From the NCBI GenBank assembly GCA_030704615.1, contig CM060732.1, positions 57,765,053 to 57,829,052 on the forward strand: a DNA stretch of 64,000 nucleotides, in the 5' to 3' direction. The position numbers were made by a program, and so were the translations under genes. Below the pieces are notes generated by a model, which was not told the DNA's origin, did no database searches, and saw nothing but the letters and a program-made list of their open reading frames with translations. The DNA comes from Takakia lepidozioides. Lineage: Eukaryota; Streptophyta; Takakiopsida; Takakiales; Takakiaceae. This document shows, one piece after another, positions 12,441 through 23,726 of this stretch (the stretch's first letter is position 1; the number at the start of each line of letters is the position of its first letter).

Positions 12441-13645
12441 CGTGGAGGCGCTCACTAGGTGGAGCCTCGCACACCGGGTTGCGGTGGGAGTGGTTCCACG
12501 AGGGGTGGTGGTAGCTTAGTGGGACTTAGTGGGGGTGACATAGGACTCACCATGTGGCGATGGAGTGTGCTTTAATTGCGGGGAGCTCGGGCACATGGCC
12601 AAGAAGTGCGCAAAACCCCGACAATTGAACATGACTCGGGCGACCACGGAGCTGTCCGAAAGTTCCATCAGTCGTTTGGTGGAAGCGGTGGTCGCCAAGA
12701 CTTGCAAGGTAAGCAACTACTCTTATGAGTTGTATCAGGAGACTGACCCCTTGCGTAAAGGGAGTCAGTTTATGTTCGTGAGTGTGATAATTTCCGGAAC
12801 TAACGTGTCGTTGTTCGAGGACACATGAGCGTCGTACTCCTTCATAACACCGGCAACGGCACGGAAGCTGGGGCTCCCGACAAGTGATGTGCCTCTATTG
12901 AAGTGCGTTATGCCAAAGGAGAACCACAATTGGCGACGAGGTTGGCGTTCGATGTTCCTCTTTAGCTCGGGAGTTGGGAGGGACGTGAGAACTTCACCAT
13001 TTGCGAGTCGATGGAGTGGATCTCATTTTGGGGATGACATTTTTAAGCAAATCCGGAGCGGTCATAGATGGCCGCAAGAGAATAGTCACGCTATCGTGTG
13101 GGAATGGTGGCGAAGTGTTGCGGTGTGTCGGAAACGCCCAACCAAGTGGGAGGGCGAATAAACCTGCTGTCAGCAAAGGAGTGGGCCGTGGAGGAGCCAC
13201 ACGAGCCCCAATTTTTGCTTTACGTAAGACAAATGGAAGGAGAAGGCGATAGGGAACCGAGCCCAGATTGGATCAACGGGATCTTGGAGAAATACCAGGA
13301 TGTGATGCCGGAGGATTTACCAAGCGGCTTGCTACCGCGAAAAGGAGTTGACCACAAGATTGAGGTGATACCAGGATCGGAGCCGCCTGCCAAGGCGCCC
13401 TACCGGTTGAGCCACAAAACGTTGGTCGAGCTGAAGGCTCAGCTCAAGGATCTAATGTCAAAGGGGTACATCCGGCCAAGTAAATCACCCTACGGAGCCC
13501 TGCTGCTATTCGCAGACAAAAAAAATGGGACGCTGCGGATGTGTGTCGATTACAGGGCTTTGAATAAGGTGAATATAAAAAACCGGTACCCTTTGCCAAG
13601 GATCGACGACCTCTTCGATCGGTTGGCATGAGCAAAGTATATCCC
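12441..13645 (+). mobile_element. Truncated Ty3/gypsy fragment (NC-PR-RT start)
   Basis: At 12,566 the frame reads CFNCGELGHMAKKC, a gypsy nucleocapsid knuckle. The protease follows: VSLFEDT, a TGA, then ASYSFI, that is D-T-G-A-S with the Gly codon turned to stop. Then DLILGMTFLSKSGAVID in another frame (about 13,015) and reverse transcriptase from 13,250: [13 protein letters not shown], then [32 protein letters not shown] and [15 protein letters not shown]. Reverse transcriptase stops being readable after AKY at about 13,642, before the catalytic YxDD, so the element is cut off there. No LTR seen. Confidence 0.85.
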
Positions 13646-13740
13646 TGAAGCCTCGTGCTCTTGGATTTGTCTGTGAAAACCCACCAGTGCACATCTGAGC
13701 AGTCATAGCTTATTGATCAGACTACATGTCCACAAGCATC
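13641..13740 (-). pseudogene. Fragment of a PPR-gene 5' region
   Basis: The minus strand here matches the 5' region of the PPR gene at 57,986: both read AGCTATG(A/G)CTGCTCAG, then gGGTTTTCACA, then (A/G)TCCAAGA and CTTCAG in register. The frame from 13,706 (MTAQMCTGGF) parallels MAAQLHTWGF of that gene. The 5' regions of the PPR genes at 49.25 and 52.93 kb share the same block. Only about 100 bp remain, and they end exactly where the gypsy fragment ends. Confidence 0.65.
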
Positions 13741-14698
13741 TCTTCAAACAATATTAGGCCCCAAACTTCAAGCAAACCAATTTTAATACTATTAAAAATT
13801 TACAATGGACTGAGCAGACAACAAGAGCAACATAAATATCTTAGCTATCAGTACTTGAAGAGCTGAAACATGGTGCCATCTAGCAAAACACATCCAACCA
13901 GCTTCAGGAAGAAACATGCACGTCTTATTTTCTCCTGTAGAAATAATTGGGTGAAAATATGAATAAACCTCAACTTATCCCCCCTGTTCTCCCACCCATG
14001 CCGAGGATCTACTATGGACTCCTGCCACCATAGTCCTTCTGTGCTAACTGCTTCACCTACACTAAAATAGGTATCTTCGGCAGCTTTTACTTACCAGAAT
14101 CCAGAGTCTTCTGGACTAATGCTATTGGAGGCTTTCCACAAACTCTCTCTCCCTCTCTCGCTCTCACTCAGACAATTGTGGCTCTACACCTCTCTAGGGA
14201 CAACAAAAATATGTCTACATCGGTGGTAATTCGAGTGCTACGTTAACGAGTGAGCTCATATTGCAAGCCGACCTTCAGAAGAATTCCGATAGCTATGTGC
14301 AAGCACTGTATAAATTCTACAGCCTGGTGGTTGTTTCCCCGAAAACAGAGTATCCCGGATGGAGAATGGCCGCTAGCTAGCTCTGTACGAACCTCCTCTG
14401 CCTCAGTCAAGCAGTTGAAGAAAGACAGACTAGAAGTGTCATATATGATAGGATATACTGAAGGGGCTACGGAAAACCACAATTGCGTCGTTTATACTCA
14501 CTTTCGACTACTGCCCTTGGAGGATCATGCTGTGAAGTTGCTCGAACAAATCCGGTACAATTTCTTTTGGTATGCGTCCACGACAATTTAAAGCAGGGGT
14601 TGCTCCGTCGCAAGAAACAAGAGATACCCAAAAGCACAAATACACTTTCATGTCTGCAAGGCTTGGTTCCCCGCAGAAGGCCCCATTTCAGCCATTAA
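13741..14698. other. Unassigned DNA
   Basis: Nothing recognised. There is a pyrimidine-rich stretch at about 14,140-14,170 (ct-repeats). The overlapping open frames at 14,250-14,700 do not resemble any protein I know. Confidence 0.4.
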
Positions 14699-16349
14699 GT
14701 TAAGACATTTTGCAAGTAAGGCAGTAAAAAAATATAGTCTTGCCGAAGCAAGCTGCAAACATGACTTATGGTATCACACGCAGACCCCAACCTTAAGACG
14801 GGAGGGTGAACACTTTTAACGACATCCGGAAAGATACTTATGTACTCACAACCACAAATGAAGTGTGACATAACCACTAGGATCTCTATTGGATATCCGC
14901 TAAGCCAATACATCTATAGAGAATTTGCAGCGCATTAAATATGTCGTAGCTTCATTCACTGGTGAATCTGTAGTCTCTTTATATCCAGAGCAATGGTCAC
15001 ATATTAACCCAATCAATCCCTCACAAAACGCGAAATACCTCCATCTTTCACTTGCCCATGCCTCTTCCCCTTCTGCTCAGAGACATAAGTGAACCTGCAG
15101 CTGCCTGTTCTAAGCCACGGTATTAAGTCACCTGTGTACTTGTTGACAGGGCTAATTGTTTGATGTTGTGGTGAAGTGCCTCAGCCTTTAGTACTCTTCT
15201 CATCACATGATCAATGTAGTGAACATGATGTAATGCAACCCCGTTGAAGTCACCACTAGTTAATGTAGCGTTCAATGACTGTCAAGCACTCGGTGGAGTA
15301 CTGCGCCAAATCATACTTCTACGTGATATGTAGCATAATATGCATATATATGAACATTCACACTGCTGCACAATAGCAAAGGTCCACATGAATTTGTTCC
15401 CGAGCAGTGAATCCACTGTCATATTTCCAGTGGCATTTGCTAATTTGGAAGCAACGGTCACCAGACAACATCAGCAGATTTTTCTAATAGTTGGAAGAAA
15501 TTTTCTTTGGTGGTCAGACATGGGGGATTGTCGCGCGGGGCCGGGGGTAGTCACCATGTGCGATCAATCAATACTTTACCGCAGAGGGGGTTTTGAAAAA
15601 AAACAAATTGTATGAAATATATGTGCGGAAAGGGGTATGATTGGTTAAAATAGGTGTACGTAGGGGATAATGCATTTACATCAATTTTACAAAGATTTAT
15701 AATGCAAATTATATATATATTTTTACATTTGTTGATGGGATTGACCCTAAAACCTCAGTTTTTGTCTGTTTTTGGACAGTTTTTTAAAATGAAAATTTGT
15801 ACAAGCTTTTATACATAAGGAATGGGTAAATTGGTAATTAAAATAGATAAAGGGGTCAATATCAGTGTGCAATGCTGAGTACAGAAGTATTAAAAAACAT
15901 GCTTTGATACAAACCAAAACGCTGATGTGAAAATCCCATAAAAATGTGAGACATAGCTCTAAGGTTGCTCTTTTACAGCAAGATGGAGGAGACAGGCGCT
16001 GGCCATCGATGCTATCGGCCATCTGCCTGCCTGCTCCTGCCTACTTACAGAACAATCCGACCGACGTATAGTACACACCATGTGTTAAGTACTGAAATAT
16101 TTTAAAGATAAAAAATGGACAGGTGCGAGTCAGGTAGATTCAGTGATACGTAATTTATTTCAGAGGAATTGTACATAGACAAATGAATGTTATAATCTGA
16201 CCAGTTTACTTGTGCTGCACAGCATTACACTAGGCAGCCAGCTTCTACAAGTCATTAGTTCAATGGTGCGCAAGCCAATGCTAAGTAGCTGCATATCTTC
16301 TCGGCATTCTGGAACGCGCACTGCCTTTCAATGCTGCAACTGCAACTGC

Positions 16350-17343
16350 TTAGGCGTTGTTGTCAGGGGTCAGTGTCTTCTTCACGTTCTCGTAAGCATT
16401 GTTCAGTGCACCACCGGCCTACAAGCACAGTTCAGAAACAGGTTTGACTCAGTGTCTAGTTGATAGCTACATCGACACCGGCCGCCTGCCATAACTCACA
16501 AACAGTTAACTCAACACAGCTTAGTTGTTAGCTTCATCTTAATGCCTGCCAAGACGTTGCAAAGGAATTCGGTCAACTCCGTTGCACATTTTCCAGCACT
16601 CTTGCAAATCTGTCCTTTTTGATGACTTTATAGAGTCCCAGTATGCAGAAAAAAAAGAAGAGTCAAGAATGAGATAAAGTAATGTGGTGCCAGCTGATCA
16701 ACTTTGCAACCGTAGCACTCATCATCGCACAGGCTGTGAGGTAAGGACCAAACTACCTGCTGCAAGGTGGAGCCAGCGGCATCCTTAGCTTGGGTGAGTT
16801 TGCCCTGGGAAGCCTTAGTCACATCAGAAGCGCCTTGCTTGGTCTGGTCTAACTTTTCACCCGCAACATTTCCAGCCTCTTGAGCTTTGTTCTGGGTTGT
16901 TTCAGCTGTGCTCTGCAGACACATACGCACCGCATAAAGGAATGGGCTGTTACTTACACATCAAGGCAGACCCGCTAAGTTACTATATCTTCTGCCAATC
17001 CTGGACGAATCAGCAGCAAGCTATCATCAGCACTCCCATACTTCTTAAGCGGGCTGATCCTGTCTCCATCCTACTACGCGCCTGCAGAAACATATCCATC
17101 TCCTCTTCACTATATGTAACTCTTTTCACCTAGTAAGCTAGCTAGAGGCAGCGTCAGCAGAAGACTCTAAAGTTTGCACTGCATCAGAGAGATCGTTTCT
17201 AGCACGAGACAATTATGAAGGTGGTGACTGGAGATACGAACCTTGGCGGCATCCTGAGTCTGGGAGCCGGTCTCCTGTCCAAATTGTTTAGTCTCCTCGG
17301 CCTTTTGAGCGGCGGTATCCTTGGCGTTGTCGAAGGTCGACAT
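16350..17343 (-). CDS. LEA-like hydrophilic stress protein, copy 1 (108 aa, 3 exons)
   Basis: Three exons join in phase 0: 17,343-17,242 (34 codons, MSTFDNAKDTAAQKAEETKQ...), 16,912-16,757 (52 codons, starting STAETTQNKAQEAGNVAGEK) and 16,418-16,350 (22 codons and TAA, AGGALNNAYENVKKTL then TPDNNA). Donors are AAG|gt and CAG|gt; acceptors are ctgcag| and ttgtag|. The protein has no Cys or Trp and is rich in A, K, Q, T and E in 11-residue-like A-x-x-K steps, as in group-3/LEA_4 or KIN-type late embryogenesis abundant proteins. Such proteins are disordered when hydrated and protect cells during drying or cold. I infer a desiccation role; the exact LEA class is uncertain. Two paralogs with the same intron positions lie at 22.4 and 41.6 kb. 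A TATA box and an ABRE lie upstream. Confidence 0.8.
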
Positions 17344-17535
17344 TTTCACGTGGAAAGAAGAGATTTGAAGAAGGAACAGAGTATGGAGATCGAAATGGGT
17401 GGATTTCTGCGAACAGTATTGCCGAAGCTTGAATGATGGAGCACAGCGATATGCAGCTTGGAAAGCGAGTGTGAAAGAAGAGATGTGAAGAAGGAACAGT
17501 GGAAAGCGAGTACGAAGAGTGTAGCGAGGGCAGGG

Positions 17536-17542
17536 ATATATA
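17536..17542 (-). promoter_or_regulatory. TATA box of LEA copy 1
   Basis: Minus-strand TATATAT lies 193 bp upstream of the start codon and is kept at the same relative place in copies 2 and 3. Transcription probably starts near 17,505, giving a 5' UTR of about 160 nt. Confidence 0.6.
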
Positions 17543-17680
17543 CGCTTGTCAGCAGCCCAGCCTGGAGGGACACCTGTGGGGTCGGTGCCGGAATACGCAA
17601 GGTGTCACCCCCAAAGAGCTCCACTTGTCGATGTCCAGAACTTTCTGTACTCTATCCACTTCCTGCCACACGCACTACAC

Positions 17681-17688
17681 CACGTGTC
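17681..17688 (-). promoter_or_regulatory. ABRE/G-box of LEA copy 1
   Basis: GACACGTG on the minus strand (CACGTGTC on plus) is a canonical abscisic-acid response element with an ACGT core. It sits about 140 bp upstream of the TATA box, as in many ABA- and drought-induced LEA genes. A second ACGT core (CACGTG) lies directly upstream of the ATG at about 17,347-17,352. Copy 2 keeps this element; copy 3 has lost it. Confidence 0.55.
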
Positions 17689-17948
17689 GCTTTCTTGTGC
17701 CGCTTACTTGTTTGTAGTAATATTCATTACCTGTGTGGCCTCCATGTAATGAGGCTGGTGGGGTGGGTGGTGGGGCCAAGCACCAAATTATCATAGGCAT
17801 GAATTACTTCCCTGCAGGTATTTCAATGATCTCCGCTATGAAGGTGATTGCAAAAATAAGCTGAATTACCTCCAGAGGAGTAGTCATAAGCAACCTCCAG
17901 GGGGAGAAATTTTTAAATTTTATGTCAACCCTTTTATGATAGGTGTAA

Positions 17949-18380
17949 CAAAGAAAGCGCAAATAGTCACAATGGCCAATCCAAGCATTGATTAGAAGTG
18001 GAATATATTTGAGTACACAGGGCTATGGAGATCCACGGGGGAAGATTTTGCGGGATTGCGGTGCAATAAGAATGACATCAGAATCTCTCAACGGCTTGCA
18101 GGTTCTAGAATGTTTGGGCCCGAATTCAGTGTGCAGATTACTAATGTCTGTCCGGTTACAAATTCTCTAATAAGCAACATTCTTTTGCGCTGTGGGATGT
18201 TCTCCTCTGCAGTTTTGGTGACCCCAAATGTGTTCCGACGAGTATCCCCCGGTGTTTGTTTGGTTAACAATGGCCTAGTGATGGCAACTAGTGACACTAT
18301 AAACTTTGAGTATGTCACTACATTCTTATATCCAATGCATGTAATCTCTGCCACAATACTATTCGTATAAGGTCTTGTGT
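17949..18380. other. Unassigned spacer between C1 and C2
   Basis: No gene recognised. Bases about 17,965-18,007 (agtcacaatggccaatccaa and onwards) recur in inverted orientation at about 24,180-24,225, inside the inverted-repeat segment at the end of copy C2. Confidence 0.5.
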
Positions 18381-19133
18381 AAGATCAGAGTTGATCTCAG
18401 ATCTATTGAAACTGCATGCTTGGTGTAGAGACCAGTTTAGCGGTTACTTCTAAATGGACTCCTCATCTCCCAAACCTTAATTGTTACAATGTTTCTCTCG
18501 TTTGTGTGCCCACTTTGACATAGGGCCTCGCATGGAGCACTTATCAATAAATCCTTCTGGGCAATGACCTTTTATGATGTATCTCTCATTTACTTTTGAT
18601 ATGGCACGCCTTACTAGTTCTATTGAAGCACACATATATCCATGCAGCTTTTCATTAAGTTCTTTGGGCGAGGACCGAGTTGGATATCATTAAGCATTAA
18701 TGTTTCTCCACGAACTAGTTTCTGGGGAGGTTGTGGAACATTTATCCGTCATGTTTTCAAGCCTACGTAGTAAGCTTCGCACTAAGTGGCATCTCTTTGC
18801 CAATAAAAACTATTGGATGGAGTGGGCGTGCTCATGATGATACCATCTCAATTCAAAAACATACAAATGATGCGCTACCCCCCACATAAAGCCACTTAAC
18901 GTGTGGATCGGTGGACTTGGCATGACTCAATGCTTTCCATCCATCAAAAAAGCTGGGCACTAGACAAACAACCATTTCGCTCAACAACTATCTAGGTAGC
19001 TCGCAGATTGTAATCGAGAAGGAGACAACTTCTATGCAGCGCAAAGACAGAAAATGGACAGTTTTACGACATCCGGAAACATACTTATGTACTCACTTCA
19101 CCACTAGTGAAGTGTGACATAACCACTGGATCT

Positions 19134-21203
19134 CTACAGATGAAATCCTATAAGACTTTGACCCTCCCAGCCAACAGCCTGGAGGAGATCAGGCAAGGAG
19201 ATAGGCAAAGTGTCAAGCAGAGGCGGAAGACGGGATGACGCGAAGCTAGCCACATCAGCCCGATGCAAAATAGAGATGACTTGTGCTCTCTGCAAAGCAA
19301 CTGAAACATGTTGTCGATAGTAGGCGACAAGGACGGAGGCATGTGGGATGCCAGTGGACCCGCTCTTGGCTGCATGATGTGCACATGTCCGCAGGAAATC
19401 GTCGAAGTGCCGATGCAATGAGCCAAATATTTCGACCGCCAGTGGAAGAAATGTGTCGGTGGGGTGACGATCGTTGTAGTCGCGCTCCTTGGCCTGGGCT
19501 GCTACAGTGGTTGCCGTGCCTGGTGTGGTAGCTGCACGAGATAGCAGATCCGCTCGAGTGAGGTTGGCGAGAACGACATCTGCTAAGATACGCAAACCAT
19601 CTCTAGATAGGACGATGTCAATACGGCGGCGTGTAGAGTGGGACGTGAGCGTGGGTCGTAGATGTGGTTGCTCACGCAGTACATGATACCCTGTCTCCCG
19701 AGCAATAGATGTCACCGCATCGCGAACCATATTATGAGACACAGTGCGCTCACCACCACATGGACAGCGGAAGAGATGGATGACAAGGTCATCGATGGGC
19801 TGAAGACAGACGCAGCGCTGAAGGCCCAATGCCGAAAGATGAGGCAAACCGAGTCGAAGGCGGAGCGCAGTAGTGAAAATAGGGGATGAAAGGCGAAAAT
19901 GTGCGATAATGGGTCGTGGTGTCAACCATGCCCCTGCTCTGGGTCCTGCGCATGATAAAAGTCGGGCTCGATGCAACTCAGAAGAAGCACTTGAGAGCAT
20001 GCCGGAAAAAGAATGACGGTGCACGCGCTCGGAAATGGAAAGATGGTCGAGGCCTTGAGCAACCAACTGCTCAAATGGTGGTAAACATGCTCGCGCCGGT
20101 GCCGGAAGAAGATCTCGTGCAGAGCGGAGATGTTGCTGGAAGGGTAAAATGTCACTGTCGACATGTGCAACGGCGTCCATAAGGATAAGACGATGGTCAC
20201 AGAGAAATCGTGAAGCGAGGGCTGGCGCCACCAATGCCCAACTGCCGAGGAAAGCTAATGGGGCGGTAGTGACAGTGGACAAAAGACCCACACCACCGGA
20301 AGAGACGGGCAAGGTGGCTTGCTGTCGTGGCAAAAGTCCCTGAGCACCCTCCAGAGCTCCTGGTCCTAACAATCTCCCGAAGATAGTCATCATGGTAGTA
20401 TCAAACCCAGATAAGAGATGTAGGAAATCTGGGCTGGGTGGAACAGTGCGCAAAAGATATGAGGGATGCTGAAGGAAACATTTGATCAAGATTCCATATG
20501 CTACCTGTACATCTCCGAGCCTAGGAAGGAGATCGGCGTGGGTGGCATCCTGGTGGAGTGCATCTTCCAAGAAGGACGTTGTGAACTAGGTGGTGCCAAA
20601 AAGGACTCCCAGGATTCTGATGTCATTGGGCGGAGCAATGAAGTGAGCAGGGAGGACAAAATCTGCATGGAGACTGCACGGAGACCACACCGCACATTTG
20701 TGAGGTTGCACTGAAAGGCCCACGGCAGAAAGCTGGGTGATAAAATGATAGTAAGCTGAAAGTACATGTGAGGCAGGGCCTACAATGTGCGTGTCGTCTA
20801 CTACCGACGGAAAAAGACAAGATGAGTGAACTTGTGCAGAAGCCGTGAGGGCGCGGACATGAGCCATGGCAAACAAAGGTCCTCCTAAAGGGTCGCCTTG
20901 GCGGGTCCCAACCTCGGACTGAATGATGGAACACTCACCTAGGCAAGAATGGCGACTGTAGTATAGGGGGGTGGTGGATGCATAGAACAAACGGAATGAG
21001 CTGGTGGAAATCTCCTCCGGCTGAACGGAGCTGCTGAAAGATAGCCGCTCGTGACACAGTGTTGAAAGCGTTGGTGACGTCGACCTGGAGAACCACCCAA
21101 TCCGGATGAAGATCAAGAGCTGCACGAATCCCCTGAACCACCGCCTCGCAACCGCCTGGAGTGGCGACCCCGAACTGGTGCGGAAAGAGATGTCCGGAGG
21201 AGA
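19134..21203 (-). pseudogene. LINE A reverse transcriptase and endonuclease frame
   Basis: Reverse transcriptase starts in one frame (VVLQVDVTNAFNTVSRA, palm motif A) and moves to a second near 20,990-21,005. That frame then runs to 19,134 with only one stop, TAG at 20,586-20,588. It includes TRQGDPLGGPLFAMAH (motif B) and VVDDTHIVGP (motif C, first A/Y position changed to V). After the thumb comes a CX1CX9HX3C cluster (CVC...HLFRC) and then RRRIDIVLS, ILADVVLAN and AKERDY, which fit the D...D-x-x...K-x-x-(K/R)Y layout of the PD-(D/E)XK endonuclease of R2/NeSL-type LINEs. The last 478 codons are uninterrupted. The family assignment is from memory of motifs; R2-like versus another early-branching clade is open. 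Confidence 0.75.
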
Positions 21204-21206
21204 CTA
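19137..21206 (-). mobile_element. LINE copy A: 5'-truncated, restriction-like endonuclease type
   Basis: Compared with the empty sites in C1 (ggatctctattggatatccg) and C3, C2 is interrupted here: left flank ...aaccactggatctcta, right flank (cta)ggatatccgctaagcc. The inserted DNA codes on the minus strand for reverse transcriptase, a Cys/His cluster and an endonuclease-like domain. It begins inside reverse transcriptase, so it is 5'-truncated. No poly(A) tail is visible at the 3' end; the last codons run directly into target DNA and use its TAG as stop. A short cta repeat flanks it and may be the target-site duplication. Confidence 0.8.
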
Positions 21207-21290
21207 GGATATCCGCTAAGCCAACATCTATAGAGAATTTGCAGCGCATAAAAATGTGGTAGCTTCATTCACATAGACAAATTGGTGGAC

Positions 21291-21719
21291 CTATCTCTTT
21301 ATATCCATAGCAATGGCCACACACACTAACCCAACCATGCCCTCAGGAAAAAAATCACACAAAACTTGAGAAATGATGTGATGAAACCATGCACGGAGCT
21401 TTGTTTGCAAACTGACATGAAGCGACTGTACAAAGACTGAAAAGTTCCCACAACCACGGAAGATTTGTAAAACTAATCGCTCTTTCGCTTGTCCATGCCT
21501 CTTCTCCTTCGAGACAGAAGTGAACCTGTAGCTGCCAGAAGCCACGTATGGGTATGGTATTAAGCCGCCTATGTAACTTGTTGACAGGACTAATTGTTGC
21601 ACGATGTTGTGGTCAATTGCCTCAGCCTTTAGTACTCTTATTCTGATCATATGATCAATGCAGTGAACATGATGTAATGTAACCCCGTTTAAGTCACCAA
21701 TAGTTAATGTAGCGTTCAA
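21291..21719 (-). pseudogene. Unrecognised coding-like block shared by C1-C3
   Basis: A minus-strand frame of 142 codons includes HHVHCIDHMIRIRVLKAEAI near its start and FFPEGMVGLVCVAIAMDIKR near its end. The same peptides appear in C3 at 40,447-40,915 (there with different frame breaks) and in shorter form in C1 at about 14,990-15,290. Protein-like similarity across copies with indels that are not multiples of three suggests an old gene fragment carried in the duplicated segment. I do not recognise the family. It could also be unselected sequence that is simply open. Confidence 0.35.
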
Positions 21720-22437
21720 TGACTGTCAATCTTTCAGGGGAGCATTGCGCCAAATCGCACTGGTATGTGTAATTATGCAGCATAATAGTATGCATATTAT
21801 AAACATTCGCACTGCAGAACAGCAAAGGTCCATGAATTTGTTCTCGTGCAGTGAATCCACTGCCATATTTGCAGTGGCCTTTGCTAATTTGGAAGCAACG
21901 GTCAACAGAAAGACAGAAGAGTTTTCAAAAGCAAAATTTATAGGTGTGACTAAAAAACGGATCAGGGAGATGTACAGTTCAAATGGATCAAGTCATTTTT
22001 TTCTTGGTGATGAGACATGGGGGCTAAACAATCCGAATCAATGGAAAATCCATAAAAATTTGAACTCTGAGACATAGCAAAACTATAGCTCTCTAAGGTT
22101 GCTCTTTTACACCAAGTAGAGACATGTTTGTTATTCAAATATTTTGAAAACAAAAAATGGACAGGATGTGTGAATCAGGTAGTTTCAGTGTTGCAACTGA
22201 TTGATAACGTGATCCAGAAGAATTGTACATAGACAAATGAATGTCATAATCTGACCAGTTAGCAACAATTGTGCACAGTGCACAGCATTACACTAGACAA
22301 CCAGCTTCTACAAGTCTTTTGTTCAACAATGTTTTGCGCAAATGTTACATGTGCGCAAGGAGTAAATGCTAAATAGCTGCAGATCTTCTCTGCGGTCTGG
22401 AACGTGCACTGGCTCAATGCTGCAACTTCCCAACTGC

Positions 22438-23394
22438 TTAGGCGTTGTTGTCAGGGGTCAATGTCTTCTTCACGTTCTCGTAAGCATTGTTCAGTGCACC
22501 ACCGACCTACAAGCACAGTTCAGAAACAGTTTTAACTCAGTGTCTAGTTGATAGCTACATCGACACCGGCCGCCTGCCATAATTCACAAACAGTTAGCTC
22601 CACACAGCTTAGTTGTTAGCTTCATCTTAATGCCTACCAAGACGTTGCAAAGAAATTCGGTCAACTCTGTTGCACATTTTCCACCACTCTGCAAATCTGT
22701 CCTTATTGCTATAACTTTATATAGTCCCAGTATGCAGAAAAAAGAAGAGTCAGGAGTGAGATGAAGGTATATGGTGCCAGCTGATCAACTTTGGAATCGT
22801 AGCAATCATGGGCATCATTGCACAGGCTGCACGAGGTAAGGACCAAACTACCTGCTGCAAGGCGGAGCCAGTGGTATCCTTAGCTTGGTTCAGTTTGTCG
22901 CCAGTGGCATCCTTAGCTTGGGTGAGTTTGCCCTGGGAAGCCTTAGTCGCATCAGAAGCGCTTTGCTTGGTCTGGTCTACCTTTTCACCGGCAACATTTC
23001 CAGCCTCTTGAGCCTTGCTCTGGGTTGTTTCAGCTGTACTCTGCAGACACATACAAAACGCACCGCATAATGAAATGGGCTGTTACTTACATAGCAAGGC
23101 AGACCCGCCAAGTTCTGCCAGTCCTGGACGGATCAGCAGCAAGCTATCATTTGCTTAAGACCATTGGCTGATCCTGTCTGCATCCTACTACGAGCCTGCA
23201 GAAACATATCCATCTCCTCTTCACTGTATGTTTGCACTGCATCAGAGAGATCGTTTCTAGCACGAGACAATGCATGAAGGTGAGATACGAACCTTGGCGG
23301 CATCCTGAGTCTGCGAGCCGGTCTCCTGTCCAAATTGTTTAGTCTCCTCGGCCTTCTGAGCGGCGGTATCCTTGGCGTTGTCGAAGGTCGACAT
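22438..23394 (-). CDS. LEA-like hydrophilic stress protein, copy 2 (119 aa, 3 exons)
   Basis: Exons 23,394-23,293, 23,040-22,852 and 22,506-22,438 join in phase 0 with the same splice-site context as copy 1. Exon 1 encodes an identical 34 residues. Exon 2 is 33 bp longer: after LTQAKDATG it carries an extra DKLNQAKDTTG block, an 11-residue duplication that matches the repeat period of LEA proteins. Exon 3 starts with Val instead of Ala (VGGALNNAYENVKKTL) and ends TPDNNA, TAA. No frame damage is seen, so the gene looks usable. The TATA box and ABRE are both kept. Function is inferred as for copy 1: a small disordered protectant. Confidence 0.8.
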
Positions 23395-23573
23395 TTTCAC
23401 GTGGAAAGAAGAGATTTGAAGAAGGAACAGAGTATGGAGATCGAAATGGGTGGATTGCTGCGAACAGTATTGCCGAAGCTTTAATGATGGGGCACAGCGA
23501 TATGCAGCTTGGAAAGCGAGTGTGAAAGAAGGAACAGTGGAAAGCGAGTGCGAGGAGTGTAGCGAGGGCAGGG

Positions 23574-23580
23574 ATATATA
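23574..23580 (-). promoter_or_regulatory. TATA box of LEA copy 2
   Basis: TATATAT on the minus strand, 180 bp before the start codon, in the same context as copies 1 and 3. Confidence 0.6.
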
Positions 23581-23718
23581 CGCTTGTCAGCAGCCCAGCC
23601 TGGAGGGACACCTGTGGGGTCGGTGCCGGAATACGCAAGGTGTCACCCCCAAAGAGCTCCACTTGTCGATGTCCAGAACTTTCTGTACTCTATCCACTTC
23701 CTGCCACACGCACTACAC

Positions 23719-23726
23719 CACGTGTC
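23719..23726 (-). promoter_or_regulatory. ABRE/G-box of LEA copy 2
   Basis: CACGTGTC on plus (GACACGTG on minus), identical to the element of copy 1 and at the same distance from the TATA box. It supports ABA/drought-type control; this is inference from the motif alone. Confidence 0.55.

Larger units (their letters stand above)
14699..17948. repeat. Segmental duplication copy C1
   Basis: From gttaagacattttgcaag to gatttttatgataggtgt-type sequence near 17,948, this block is collinear with 18,381-23,972 (C2) and 37,788-43,020 (C3). Shared landmarks include ggatatccgctaagccaa, the tgatgttgtgg/cctcagcctttagtactc block, the LEA-like gene and its promoter. C1 lacks both LINE insertions and so shows the empty sites (about 14,851 and 14,888). 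It has its own diverged or inserted stretch at about 15,490-15,950. Confidence 0.85.

Noticed and set aside
19080-19136. Idea that C2 carries a scar of LINE B (cttcaccactagtgaag)
   Set aside because: The ccacta word resembles the right flank of LINE B in C3, but the differences are few and ordinary divergence explains them as well.
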